Shown piece by piece: positions 26,782 through 35,230 of a stretch of 64,000 nt of DNA. Source of the DNA: Verrucomicrobiales bacterium. GTDB taxonomy: Bacteria; Verrucomicrobiota; Verrucomicrobiia; Limisphaerales; JAYPXF01. Position 1 is the stretch's first letter. The number at the start of each line of letters is the position of its first letter. The notes beneath the pieces were generated by a model, which ran no database searches, was not told the DNA's origin, and worked only from the letters and a program-made list of their open reading frames with translations. The stretch covers positions 1 to 64,000 of the forward strand of contig PBAL01000099.1 in NCBI GenBank assembly GCA_002715965.1, in the 5' to 3' direction. The translations under genes were made by a program, and so were the position numbers.

Positions 26782-27527
26782 ACCCCAACCGGTATCCTGC
26801 GCTGCTTGATGGACGGATTGTTTTCCCCGATCCGAGAACGGCGATGACCGATGGTGACTTTGACGGCCTGGTCGCCATTGGTGGAGACCTGTCGCCCGAA
26901 CGATTGATACTCGCCTACCGCTCCGGCATCTTTCCCTGGTCCGTCGATCCCATCACCTGGTGGTCCCCCTCCCGGCGCGGAATCATTCCCCTCGATGCGC
27001 CACGCTGGGGACGCAGCCTGTTGAAGACCATCCGACGCAAGCCTTTTGAGGTATCGGTGGATCGCGCCTTTCGCGAAGTGATGGAAGGTTGTCGAACGGC
27101 GCCGCGACAAGGCTCATGGATCACCACAGAGTTCGTCGAAGCCTATACCGTGCTGCACGACATGGGATTCGCGCACAGTGTGGAGTGCTGGAGCGGCGAG
27201 GATCTTGCCGGTGGGATCTATGGCATCCACGTAGGCGGAGCGTTCGTCGGTGAGTCAATGTTCTTCCGCGAATCCAATGCGTCGAAGGTCGCCCTCTATT
27301 ATCTGGTCGAAAGTCTGCGCGCGAATGGGTTCACCCTCTTCGATACGCAGATGGTGACGGAAACGACCGAGCGCTTTGGCGCGAGGGAGATCTCACGGGA
27401 CGAGTATCTGAGACTCCTGGTCAGAGCCGCCCGTTTGGATTGCGAGTTTCCGGTGAAGATTCACCCTCAGCGCTTGCCGCATGGGGAAGTCGCGACCTCC
27501 AAATCGCGGCGAGAACACTGCCGATGA
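26778..27527 (+). CDS. aat: Leucyl/phenylalanyl-tRNA--protein transferase
   Basis: The 249-residue enzyme transfers Leu or Phe from aminoacyl-tRNA to N-terminal Arg or Lys of proteins, creating destabilising N-termini read by ClpS. Family motifs are GLVAIGGDLSPERLILAYRSGIFPW, WWSPSRRGI, GGIYGIHVGGAFVGESMFF and FDTQMVTETTERFGA. The GTG at 26778 overlaps the stop of the DUF2017-like gene. The last 25 residues extend beyond the usual end and overlap, tail to tail by 107 bases, the convergent symporter gene. Its presence in the same operon as clpS makes a complete production-and-recognition unit for N-degrons. Confidence 0.93.
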   Translation: MNPNRYPALLDGRIVFPDPRTAMTDGDFDGLVAIGGDLSPERLILAYRSGIFPWSVDPITWWSPSRRGIIPLDAPRWGRSLLKTIRRKPFEVSVDRAFREVMEGCRTAPRQGSWITTEFVEAYTVLHDMGFAHSVECWSGEDLAGGIYGIHVGGAFVGESMFFRESNASKVALYYLVESLRANGFTLFDTQMVTETTERFGAREISRDEYLRLLVRAARLDCEFPVKIHPQRLPHGEVATSKSRREHCR

Positions 27528-28419
27528 TCGAATGAACCGTTGCTGAAATCGCACACGGAACTGCGGGCAGGCACACGCCGGTCATCTTGTCAGAGAAGTG
27601 AGCTTTTGCGAGCACCGTTCCGAGTCCGGAGTTCTGCATGCCCACCTCGATCGAAACCGTGCGCCGCACCAGTTCTTCATAACGGAACACCCGCGCGAAA
27701 AAGTATCCCAGCAGGAAACCCATGATGTGCAGAACGCCGACTGCAACGATCAACGAGCCCCCGTGTTCCTTGATCGATTCCACGTTGCTTCCGATGATGC
27801 TCCCACAGATCAGCGCGATCGTGATGACCGAGATCAATGGCGCGACGTTTTCGGCTGCATGAACGGCCTTGGGAAAAAGGTGATGCAAGAACACCCCGAG
27901 CAGCACCGGGGCGAGCACGACCTTCACCGTGCTCAAAAACAGGGCCATGGCATCGACTGCTATGATCTCGCTCAGATAAAACTTGGTAAGGAGCGGGGTC
28001 AACGCGATGGCGCCAAAGGTCGAGCACATCGTCATCAGCAGCGAGAGTGGCAGGTTTGCCCGCGCGATGTAGGTGACGACGTTGGAGGCTGTTCCTCCCG
28101 GACAGCAGGAAACCAGGATCAAACCGATCGCAAACTCTTTGGGAAGCCCCATGAACTTCGCGATCCCCCAGCCGAGAAAGGGCATGATGAGATACTGACC
28201 GACACAACCGACGGCGATCGGCTTGGGCATCTTGAGCACTTGTTTGAAATCATCGATCTTCAAGGTGATGCCCATGCCGAGCATGATCACTCCAAGGCCC
28301 CAGATGATCTTCGGCCGGTCGAACCAGGTGAGATGCGACGGTTCGAACATCGCCCACACGCCAGCGACCAGAACCCAGAGGGGAAACAGATTCGTCGACC
28401 AGCGCAGGATATTCGTCAT
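27421..28419 (-). CDS. Bile acid:sodium symporter (BASS) family transporter
   Basis: The 332-residue protein has about nine or ten hydrophobic segments and the family signatures LVSCCPGGTASNVVTYIARANLPLS and SIEVGMQNSGLGTVLAKAHFS, which line the sodium and substrate sites. It should import an organic anion with sodium across the inner membrane; bacterial members accept varied acids such as pantoate or pyruvate, so the substrate is open. Start ATG 28419. The final 107 bases of its coding sequence overlap the end of aat on the other strand, and its polar C-terminal tail lies in that overlap. Confidence 0.88.
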   Translation of the reverse strand: MTNILRWSTNLFPLWVLVAGVWAMFEPSHLTWFDRPKIIWGLGVIMLGMGITLKIDDFKQVLKMPKPIAVGCVGQYLIMPFLGWGIAKFMGLPKEFAIGLILVSCCPGGTASNVVTYIARANLPLSLLMTMCSTFGAIALTPLLTKFYLSEIIAVDAMALFLSTVKVVLAPVLLGVFLHHLFPKAVHAAENVAPLISVITIALICGSIIGSNVESIKEHGGSLIVAVGVLHIMGFLLGYFFARVFRYEELVRRTVSIEVGMQNSGLGTVLAKAHFSDKMTGVCLPAVPCAISATVHSIIGSVLAAIWRSRLPHAASAEGESSPETRNPNGRL

Positions 28420-28593
28420 GGCGCGGAAGTTCTATGCGCTCGAAGATTTGCTGTCGATGAAGATGGGTTCTGAAACGGCTGGCTGGTTGAAGTGGTCGAA
28501 CTACATGGCAGCGGACGTGAGCGAGCAGATCCAAGATCAAATCGTCTGCTCGCTCGCGCTTGGCCGACCGGAACGGCCCGTTGATCCCAAACA

Positions 28594-28622
28594 TCGACAT
28601 TGCGCGTCCACGTCCGTATCTT
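28594..28622 (+). promoter_or_regulatory. Candidate promoter of the adaptor gene
   Basis: TCGACA at 28594-28599 (one change from TTGACA), 17-base spacer, TATCTT at 28617-28622. The TTG start at 28632 follows after nine bases, again suggesting a near-leaderless transcript and supporting that start. Confidence 0.4.
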
Positions 28623-28631
28623 CCGCGGCTC

Positions 28632-29933
28632 TTGAAACATCTTTTTCATCCTGTCTTCGCCTTTGCACTCATTTGCGCCGTCGGTTGCAATCCGAACGGA
28701 GAATCCGCGAGCGGCAAGCGGAAGAAGGAACGTCAGAAAACCGCGGTCGTCGAACAGCGCGACATCTCGTTCTCGATCAGCGTGGCCGGTGAAATCGGAC
28801 CGGCCGAACAGGTCTCAGTCCGTCCCGAGGTGAATGGCAGGATCTCAGAACTTCCGGTCGATATTGGCGACAAGGTGAAGAGTGGCGACCTGCTCTTCGC
28901 ACTCGACGACAAGGATCTCCAAATCGAGCTCGAAACCCGGCGCACGGAGATTGCCAGTGCCAACCTCGAAATCCGGAAGGCCAAACAGGAACTCGATGTG
29001 GCGGATCAGGAAGTCGAACTGGATCTGCGCCGAGACTCGATCACGCGGGCGAAGCTCGAACAGCAAAAGGCGAAGGACGATCACGCCCGCAACAAGATTC
29101 TCTTCGATGATGAATTGATTTCGAAAGAAGTCATGCAGTCCGTCGAATCGGCGTACGAACTCGCCAAGAACGCGGTTCTTCAAGCCGAGCGAAACCTGCA
29201 GCTCAGCCAGGAACGATTCCGAAAAGCCAAGGAGCGCGCGAGGACCAACTACGAACTCGCCACCAATGCCGTGCTCAAGGCCCAGCGCAATCTCGAACTC
29301 ACCCAGGATCGCTTGTCCGAGACCCGCATCGTCGCGCCCTTTGATTGCACGGTGCTGACCCGCTCGATCTCAGCAGTTGGTCAGGCTGTGTCAGGTTCCG
29401 GAGGATTCAACAGCGGCACCGAGGTGATGACCATTGCCAACCTGAATGAAATGATCATCGACGCCCATGTAAACCAGGCGGACATCACCCGCTTGTCCGC
29501 GGACATGGAAGTCGACGTCGCGGTGGAAGCCGTGATCGGCCTCACCGTCAAGGGCCGGGTTGAACGCATCGCACCCAAAGCGACCGTGCGCAGTGGTATC
29601 AAGGGATTCGGCGCACGGATTCTCCTTATCAGTGTGGACGCACGCATTCAGCCCGGGATGACCGCCAAGATATCCATCCCGGTCGTTTCGGCCGAAAATG
29701 CACTGTCCGTCCCCCTGGCCGCGGTCTTTACCGAGCAGGAAGGGCGCTACGTCTACGTCGTTGTGGATGGCGTCTACGAACAACGCGCCGTAGAAGTAGG
29801 TGTGTCGGACTACCGATTCGCGGAGATTCTGTCCGGACTGAACGCCGGCGAAACGGTGAGTCTCGAAATGCCCGGCGAAGACGCAGAGGTAAAGGAAATG
29901 CCGGCCGAGAAGGACAAGGGAAAAAGGGGCTGA
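28632..29933 (+). CDS. HlyD/RND-type periplasmic adaptor (membrane fusion) lipoprotein
   Basis: From TTG 28632 the product has 433 residues: a signal with a possible lipobox (ALICAVGC), a biotinyl-lipoyl-like hybrid strand (GEIGPAEQVSVRPEVNGRI), a long antiparallel coiled-coil hairpin (about residues 90-210 with repeated QAERNLQLSQ-type heptads), then the second lipoyl half (TRIVAPFDCTVLTR), beta-barrel and membrane-proximal domains (GMTAKISIPV). Such proteins link an inner-membrane pump (RND or MacB ABC) to an outer-membrane channel. No pump gene is adjacent, so its partner must be encoded elsewhere. The alternative TTG at 28560 would add 24 residues unlike a signal peptide. Confidence 0.82.
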   Translation: MKHLFHPVFAFALICAVGCNPNGESASGKRKKERQKTAVVEQRDISFSISVAGEIGPAEQVSVRPEVNGRISELPVDIGDKVKSGDLLFALDDKDLQIELETRRTEIASANLEIRKAKQELDVADQEVELDLRRDSITRAKLEQQKAKDDHARNKILFDDELISKEVMQSVESAYELAKNAVLQAERNLQLSQERFRKAKERARTNYELATNAVLKAQRNLELTQDRLSETRIVAPFDCTVLTRSISAVGQAVSGSGGFNSGTEVMTIANLNEMIIDAHVNQADITRLSADMEVDVAVEAVIGLTVKGRVERIAPKATVRSGIKGFGARILLISVDARIQPGMTAKISIPVVSAENALSVPLAAVFTEQEGRYVYVVVDGVYEQRAVEVGVSDYRFAEILSGLNAGETVSLEMPGEDAEVKEMPAEKDKGKRG

Positions 29934-29988
29934 CCAACGCCGGGTCGATCTGGGAGATTCTGTGTGTCCGGGATAGGCCGCTTTGTCC

Positions 29989-30016
29989 TTTCCACCCAGA
30001 GGACGCTCCGTATGCT
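29989..30016 (+). promoter_or_regulatory. Candidate promoter of the TlpA-like gene
   Basis: TTTCCA at 29989-29994, 16-base spacer, TATGCT at 30011-30016; the ATG is at 30026, nine bases later. Confidence 0.35.
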
Positions 30017-30025
30017 GCGCTCATC

Positions 30026-31111
30026 ATGAAAAGGTTCCTGTCATTCTTGGTCATCGCATTCATCACATTTTCGCCCTCAGCCGATGCTGTCTCCGCCAAA
30101 CTCAAGTCCGCGAAAGCACAGCTGAAGAATCCGGTCACGACAGACTCTATCAACAACTACATGCGTGCCCATGTCGGGGAAGTGATGAGACTCATTCAAT
30201 TGGATCCGGATGCAGCGGATGCCTTGATCGACGGCATGGAAAAGGACCTCGGTGCTGCCGATGCTGGTGACGACAAGAAAGCGGATCAATTGCTGGGACG
30301 GGCCCGGTCCGCGCTCCGGATCTATCGCAGCCGCTCGCGACTCGCACGGACCACGACCCAAGAGTTGCGGGCCAAGTTGGAAAAAGATCCCACCGACCTG
30401 CGCACGCTTGGCGATTTTCGCAGCAAGCTGATGACTGAGCTTTCTTCAAAGGCTCGCAGCAATCCGGTGGAAGCGGAGAAGGAACTGGCCGAGTTGCAAA
30501 AGTTTCTGAACTCGTTGAAGGAGCGCGGCAATCCCGGCACGGAAAAGGCCATCGATTCGATGAAGCGATACTTCGTCTCGATCAAGAGCAGGATCGATTC
30601 CGGCAAGAAACAGCAGGAACTCATCGGCCAGGATGCCGCGCCACTGGCCGTTACTCACTGGGCGAACGGCAAGCCGCTGACGGCCGCCGACCTGAAAGGC
30701 AAGGTAGTGCTTCTGGATTTCTGGGCGGTCTGGTGCGGCCCCTGTGTGGCGACGTTTCCACACTTGATCGAGTGGAACGAGAAGTACGCCGACAAGGGGC
30801 TTGTCACCATCGGGCTCACCCGCTTTTACAACTACGAGTGGAAGAACGGGAAGCACACGAAAGGAAAGGACGTCTCGAAGGAAACTGAACTCGCCATGCT
30901 GGAGTCCTTTGCCGACCACCACAAACTTCCTTATCGATTTGGTCTCCAGGACAAGAGCAAGATGTCCAAATACTATGGGGTGTCAGGAATCCCTCACGCC
31001 GTTTTGATCGATCGCAAAGGCAAGGTTCGCCTCATGCGGGTCGGCTCCGGCCCGGCGAATGCCAAGGCCATCTCTGACATGCTGGAGAAACTGATCGCCG
31101 AGAAGGGCTGA
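30026..31111 (+). CDS. Exported TlpA-like thioredoxin-fold protein with helical N-terminal domain
   Basis: The 361-residue protein has a Sec signal (KRFLSFLVIAFITFSPSADA), about 180 residues of charged helical sequence, and a C-terminal thioredoxin/AhpC-TSA type domain with the redox motif WCGPC in LDFWAVWCGPCVATFP and the cis-Pro loop GVSGIPHAVLID. It is expected to reduce or oxidise disulfides in the periplasm, comparable to TlpA/ResA, which assist cytochrome maturation. The helical N-terminal part is a common planctomycete/verrucomicrobial arrangement and may bind a partner. A strong hairpin follows the stop. Confidence 0.83.
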   Translation: MKRFLSFLVIAFITFSPSADAVSAKLKSAKAQLKNPVTTDSINNYMRAHVGEVMRLIQLDPDAADALIDGMEKDLGAADAGDDKKADQLLGRARSALRIYRSRSRLARTTTQELRAKLEKDPTDLRTLGDFRSKLMTELSSKARSNPVEAEKELAELQKFLNSLKERGNPGTEKAIDSMKRYFVSIKSRIDSGKKQQELIGQDAAPLAVTHWANGKPLTAADLKGKVVLLDFWAVWCGPCVATFPHLIEWNEKYADKGLVTIGLTRFYNYEWKNGKHTKGKDVSKETELAMLESFADHHKLPYRFGLQDKSKMSKYYGVSGIPHAVLIDRKGKVRLMRVGSGPANAKAISDMLEKLIAEKG

Positions 31112-31135
31112 ACCTCCCAGCTACAATTGATCAAC

Positions 31136-31164
31136 CAGAGATCCCGATGAAACCGGGCTCTCTG
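31136..31164 (+). terminator. Hairpin after the TlpA-like gene, probable terminator
   Basis: CAGAGA-T-CCCG (31136-31146) pairs with CGGG-C-TCTCTG (31154-31164) apart from one internal mismatch, with a seven-base loop. There is only a weak pyrimidine run after it, so termination is probable but not certain. Confidence 0.4.
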
Positions 31165-31267
31165 CTTCTGAGGAACCCTCGGCAATGCATGGCGCCGTTG
31201 GGAATACATTTTCCCAAAAAACCACTGACATCACCGGGCAATTCCTTTTCACTCTGCCGGATTTTTT

Positions 31268-32776
31268 ATGCCGAAGCGGACTGACATTCATTCAGTACTC
31301 ATTATTGGCGCGGGTCCGATCGTGATCGGTCAGGCCTGCGAATTCGACTATTCGGGCACCCAGGCCTGCAAGGCTTTGCGCGAGGAAGGCTATCGCGTCG
31401 TGCTGGTGAACTCCAATCCGGCCACGATCATGACCGACCCCGAGTTCGCGGATCGAACTTACATCGAACCGGTCACGCCGGAGGCGGTTGAGAAGATCAT
31501 CGTCCGCGAATTGGACGAACTGAAGCGCATCGGCGCGGAAGGCAAGCTGGTGCTGCTGCCCACACTCGGCGGACAGACCGCCTTGAACACGGCCATGGCC
31601 ATGCATCGTTCGGGAGCGCTTGAGCGTCTGGACATTGAGATGATCGGCGCCAAGCCCGACGCGATCGAAAAAGGCGAAGACCGGCAGATCTTCAAGGACC
31701 TGATGCTCGAGATCGGCTTGGACGTACCGATCAGCGGAACGGCGCACAACATGGAGGATGCCTGGAAGCTGGTTGATAAGATCGGGCGTTACCCATTGAT
31801 CATTCGCCCCGCCTACACCCTTGGTGGCACGGGTGGAGGCATTGCGTATAACAAGGAAGAGTTCGAAGAGATCGCCAAGCGCGGCATCGATCTTTCTCCG
31901 GTTGACGAAATTCTGGTCGAGGAATCCCTGCTCGGCTGGAAGGAGTTCGAAATGGAGGTCATGCGCGACCGCAAGGACAACTGCGTGGTGATCTGCTCGA
32001 TCGAGAACTTTGATCCCATGGGTGTTCACACCGGCGATTCCATCACCGTCGCCCCCTCCCAGACTCTGACGGACAAGGAATATCAGATCATGCGCGACGC
32101 GAGTTTCGCGGTGATCCGCTCCGTGGGCGTCGAGACCGGCGGTTCAAACATCCAGTTTTCCGTGAACCCGGACAACGGCCGGATGATCGTCATCGAGATG
32201 AACCCGCGCGTGAGCCGCAGTTCCGCGCTGGCGTCGAAGGCGACGGGTTTTCCAATCGCGAAGATTGCCGCAAAACTGGCGGTGGGCTACACGCTCGATG
32301 AGATTCCCAACGACATCACGCGGGAAACGCCGGCGAGCTTTGAACCGACGATTGATTACGTGGTCACGAAGGTTCCGCGATTTGCCTTCGAGAAATTCCA
32401 GCAAGCCGATCCGACCTTGAATACGATGATGAAGTCCGTCGGCGAAGCGATGGCCATCGGGCGGACCTTCAAGGAGTCGCTCCAGAAAGCTCTGCGTTCG
32501 CTTGAGATCGGACGCGCCGGGCTCGGTGGAGACGGCAAGCCGTGGCGGATCGGTTCAGAAGTTTACGGAGATCGCGATATCCTTCCCAAGGATGTCATCA
32601 CCCGCAAACTTACCGTCCCCAATGCCGAGCGAATTTTCTTCGTGCGCCACGCGATGCGCGCGGGAATGACGATTGATGAGATTTTCAACCTGTCGAAGAT
32701 CGACGTCTGGTTCCTCACCCAGATGAAGGAGATTGTCGATCTGGAAGAAGAACTCGCGGCAACAGCTGCAGCCTGA
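31268..32776 (+). CDS. carB: Carbamoyl-phosphate synthase large subunit, N-terminal half (split CarB)
   Basis: The 502-residue product covers the carboxyphosphate-forming half of CarB: the pre-ATP-grasp start [20 protein letters not shown], the ATP-grasp with [16 protein letters not shown] and [20 protein letters not shown], and the first part of the oligomerisation domain ending in [23 protein letters not shown]. Usual CarB has about 1,070 residues. Here the frame stops after an Ala-rich tail, and the second ATP-grasp and the MGS-like domain do not follow in any frame. A separate gene for the second half must exist elsewhere, as in Aquifex and many methanogens. The phosphoesterase gene begins nine bases later. 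Confidence 0.9.
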   Translation: MPKRTDIHSVLIIGAGPIVIGQACEFDYSGTQACKALREEGYRVVLVNSNPATIMTDPEFADRTYIEPVTPEAVEKIIVRELDELKRIGAEGKLVLLPTLGGQTALNTAMAMHRSGALERLDIEMIGAKPDAIEKGEDRQIFKDLMLEIGLDVPISGTAHNMEDAWKLVDKIGRYPLIIRPAYTLGGTGGGIAYNKEEFEEIAKRGIDLSPVDEILVEESLLGWKEFEMEVMRDRKDNCVVICSIENFDPMGVHTGDSITVAPSQTLTDKEYQIMRDASFAVIRSVGVETGGSNIQFSVNPDNGRMIVIEMNPRVSRSSALASKATGFPIAKIAAKLAVGYTLDEIPNDITRETPASFEPTIDYVVTKVPRFAFEKFQQADPTLNTMMKSVGEAMAIGRTFKESLQKALRSLEIGRAGLGGDGKPWRIGSEVYGDRDILPKDVITRKLTVPNAERIFFVRHAMRAGMTIDEIFNLSKIDVWFLTQMKEIVDLEEELAATAAA

Positions 32777-32784
32777 CCGGGGCC

Positions 32785-33801
32785 ATGGGCAAGCCGCTCA
32801 AACTCCTCGTTGTCAGTGACATTCACTACGCCGGACCGGGAGAGCGCGAGCGAAGCGGTTACGAAGCGCGTTCGGCGACCAATGTTTTCCAGCGTGAACT
32901 GCTGAGACTCTACCGTGGCCAGATCTGGCTCGAAGATCCGCTGGTCCACAACCACTTCCTCGACTGGTTCATGGAGCGCGCCGGGGAGCCGGACATCGTC
33001 GTTGCCAATGGTGATTTTTCCTGTGACTCCGCTTTCACTGGACATGCTGATGACGCGTCTTTTGAGAGCGCGCAGATCTGCCTCAATCGATTGCGTGAAC
33101 GATTTGGCAAGAGCTTGCATACGACGATTGGTGATCACGAACTGGGCAAGAAGAGCCTCGTGGGCGGACTCGGCGGTCTGCGTTTGAAGTCCTTTGAAAT
33201 CACGCGCGATGAATTGGGCGTCCAACCGTTCTGGCAATTCACGCGGGGCAACTATGTGTTCATGGGTGTGACATCCAGTCTGCTTGCGCTTCCGGTTCTA
33301 TTGGCGGAAGGCCTGGAAGAGGAGTTCGACGCCTGGCGGGAACTTCGCGATCAACATGTCGCCCAAATCGATGCCGCGTTCCGAGATCTGAAACGGGGAC
33401 AACGTGTCATCCTGTTTTGTCATGATCCGACTGCCTTGCCTTACCTGGCCGAAATCCAATCCGTCCGCGCTCAATACGGCCGGATCGAGCAGACCATCGT
33501 TGGACATCTGCATTCCGAATTCGTTTACAAGACGTCCCTCGTTCTCTCCGGCCTGCCCACCATTTCCTTTGCCGGCGTTCCCATCAAGCGGATGAGCAGC
33601 GCTTTGCAGCGCGCGCGCAAATGGGAGCCCTTCGATGTGAAGCTGTGCCCCTCACTGACCGGCATTCAGGCGCGAGAGGACGGTGGGTTTCTGACCGTCG
33701 AACTCGATCCGGATGATCCGAAGCCATTGGAGTGGGAGTTTCATCATTTGCCCTGGGATGCGCCACTTCCGGAGGGATGGACCGAGTACGTGCCCGGGTA
33801 G
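32785..33801 (+). CDS. Cytosolic calcineurin-like metallophosphoesterase
   Basis: The 338-residue protein has the metal motifs VVSDIHY, VANGDFS, TIGDHELG, LFCHDPTA and VGHLHSEF in order, so it is a binuclear-metal phosphoesterase. It has no signal peptide or membrane segment. The substrate is unknown. The ATG lies nine bases after the carB stop, and the two are likely cotranscribed. It is unrelated in detail to the Tat-exported phosphoesterase at 19793-20569, which has the shorter YaeI-like layout. Confidence 0.8.
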   Translation: MGKPLKLLVVSDIHYAGPGERERSGYEARSATNVFQRELLRLYRGQIWLEDPLVHNHFLDWFMERAGEPDIVVANGDFSCDSAFTGHADDASFESAQICLNRLRERFGKSLHTTIGDHELGKKSLVGGLGGLRLKSFEITRDELGVQPFWQFTRGNYVFMGVTSSLLALPVLLAEGLEEEFDAWRELRDQHVAQIDAAFRDLKRGQRVILFCHDPTALPYLAEIQSVRAQYGRIEQTIVGHLHSEFVYKTSLVLSGLPTISFAGVPIKRMSSALQRARKWEPFDVKLCPSLTGIQAREDGGFLTVELDPDDPKPLEWEFHHLPWDAPLPEGWTEYVPG

Positions 33802-33827
33802 CCTTCGGAAAGCGGGCGCCCTTCCGG

Positions 33828-34484
33828 TTACGCTGATACCCTTCCGATCACCTCGCGGATCTGGGTCAGCAGGGCTTCCTGGGTGACCGGCTTGTTTACG
33901 AACACGGCGCCAATCCGATCCAGTTCCTTGTGATCGAATTCGTCTCCGCTGTAACCACTGATCAGCACCACCCGCAACTCGGGTTTCTTCGCGACGAGTT
34001 GTTGGGCAAGTTCAAGCCCGGTCATGCCGGGCATCAGGACATCGCTGACCATGACCCGGAAATCTCCTCCGGATGCTTCCCATTTGACCAGGGCGGACGG
34101 ACCGTCCTTGGCAGTCACGACTTCGTGGCCTGCACGAGTGAGGACGCGCTCGGTCACCCGCCGGACGGCCTCCTCATCTTCGACCAGGAGAATCTTTTCA
34201 GTGCCTTTCAATGCGGAACTGATTTCTGTCCCCTCCTTCGACTCGCCTTGCTCGTCGTCGATCAACGGCAGATTAATAGAGAATGTCGTTCCGAGCCCCG
34301 GCTCGCTTTCCGCGTGGATCCAACCGCAGTGTTGGCTCCAAGCTACCAACCAAGGCGACAAAGACAATGGAACAATGAGGCTCTTCGATTGTTCCGCGCA
34401 CCCTCGACTGGAATCTTGAGGTTCCGAACAGTCGGACCGGGCAACGGGCGAAGCGATGTTAGCAGCCCGTTTAAAAATGGGCAT
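33828..34484 (-). pseudogene. Remnant of a hybrid histidine kinase: end of ATPase domain plus intact receiver domain
   Basis: Reading down the minus strand, recognisable sequence begins at about 34331 with GWIHAESEPGLGTTFSINLP, the last box of a histidine-kinase ATPase domain. After a linker comes a complete receiver domain with ILLVEDEEA, the phospho-acceptor Asp in VMVSDVLMPGMTG, LISGYSG and the conserved Lys in VNKP. Everything before the last ATPase box (dimerisation helix, N, G1 and F boxes, sensor) is missing, and upstream sequence in all frames shows no kinase. An ATG at 34484 could still express the receiver as a stand-alone protein with about 50 residues of unrelated lead. I regard it as a truncation remnant. 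Confidence 0.65.
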
Positions 34485-35230
34485 ATGAGCATCTCGGTAA
34501 ACCAAGCCAAATTCGTAACGCTGAATGCCCGCGAATTATTTGCTGGCAGGTGATTTCGAGTTTGGCGAACAGGTGTAGACTCCACCAGGCCACGGTTTTG
34601 ACCACCATGACTAAATTTGAACCGTTTTGCCCCGCCGACCACCGACCACCGGCCCGCGTCGGCGTTGCGGGGTTTGCGCAGTCCGAACTTGCCGCGGCCA
34701 ACATCACCTCTGTGGTGCGGGGACGATCTGCCAACGGCGCCGAGGGTCAGGCGGCCGGATTTGGGCAATGTCTATGCGTCGTGACCGAGGAGGAATTCGG
34801 TGGTTGCGATGTGCGGATTGGAGACTACCCGTCGGCACTGATTCGCCGGCAACACCTGCGCAAAACCGGAATGGGAATCCTCAATCTCCCCACCGGACAA
34901 TTCCTGGATCGCGGGAGCTTCACCACTCGACCTGGATCGCGGCCGCAACGAAGCAACCGCCTATGTGCGCGAGTTCGAAGACGAGGGGGAAGATGAAGCG
35001 TAGGAACTGATATTGTCATTCGCCCGGCTCGGCGACGGCAAGACTACCGTCGAAACCGGGAACGAGTTCTTCATTCAGTCCCGGTGAGCGAATTTCGAAC
35101 AGACCCCGTTTCCAAGCTCTGCTTGGGAACAAGGTGTCGTGGGGATTTGGGGCCGAAGCAGGGGTTCAGAGCGGAATCCGCTTGCACCGAGGTTCTTGGC
35201 GAATAACCTTCCGCGCCTTTTTGGGACAAA
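34485..35230. other. Degraded or noncoding stretch of about 750 bases
   Basis: I see no intact gene. The plus strand has open frames (for example 34550-34996), but none has a recognisable domain. Short pieces such as one ending in an acidic EFEDEGEDEA before a stop near 35002 look like leftovers of a coding sequence in shifted frames. Together with the kinase remnant beside it, this suggests deletion and decay. Confidence 0.45.

Noticed and set aside
34550-34996. 148-codon plus-strand frame upstream of the aminotransferase
   Set aside because: Product is Arg/Cys-rich without motifs, and the surrounding DNA looks degraded.
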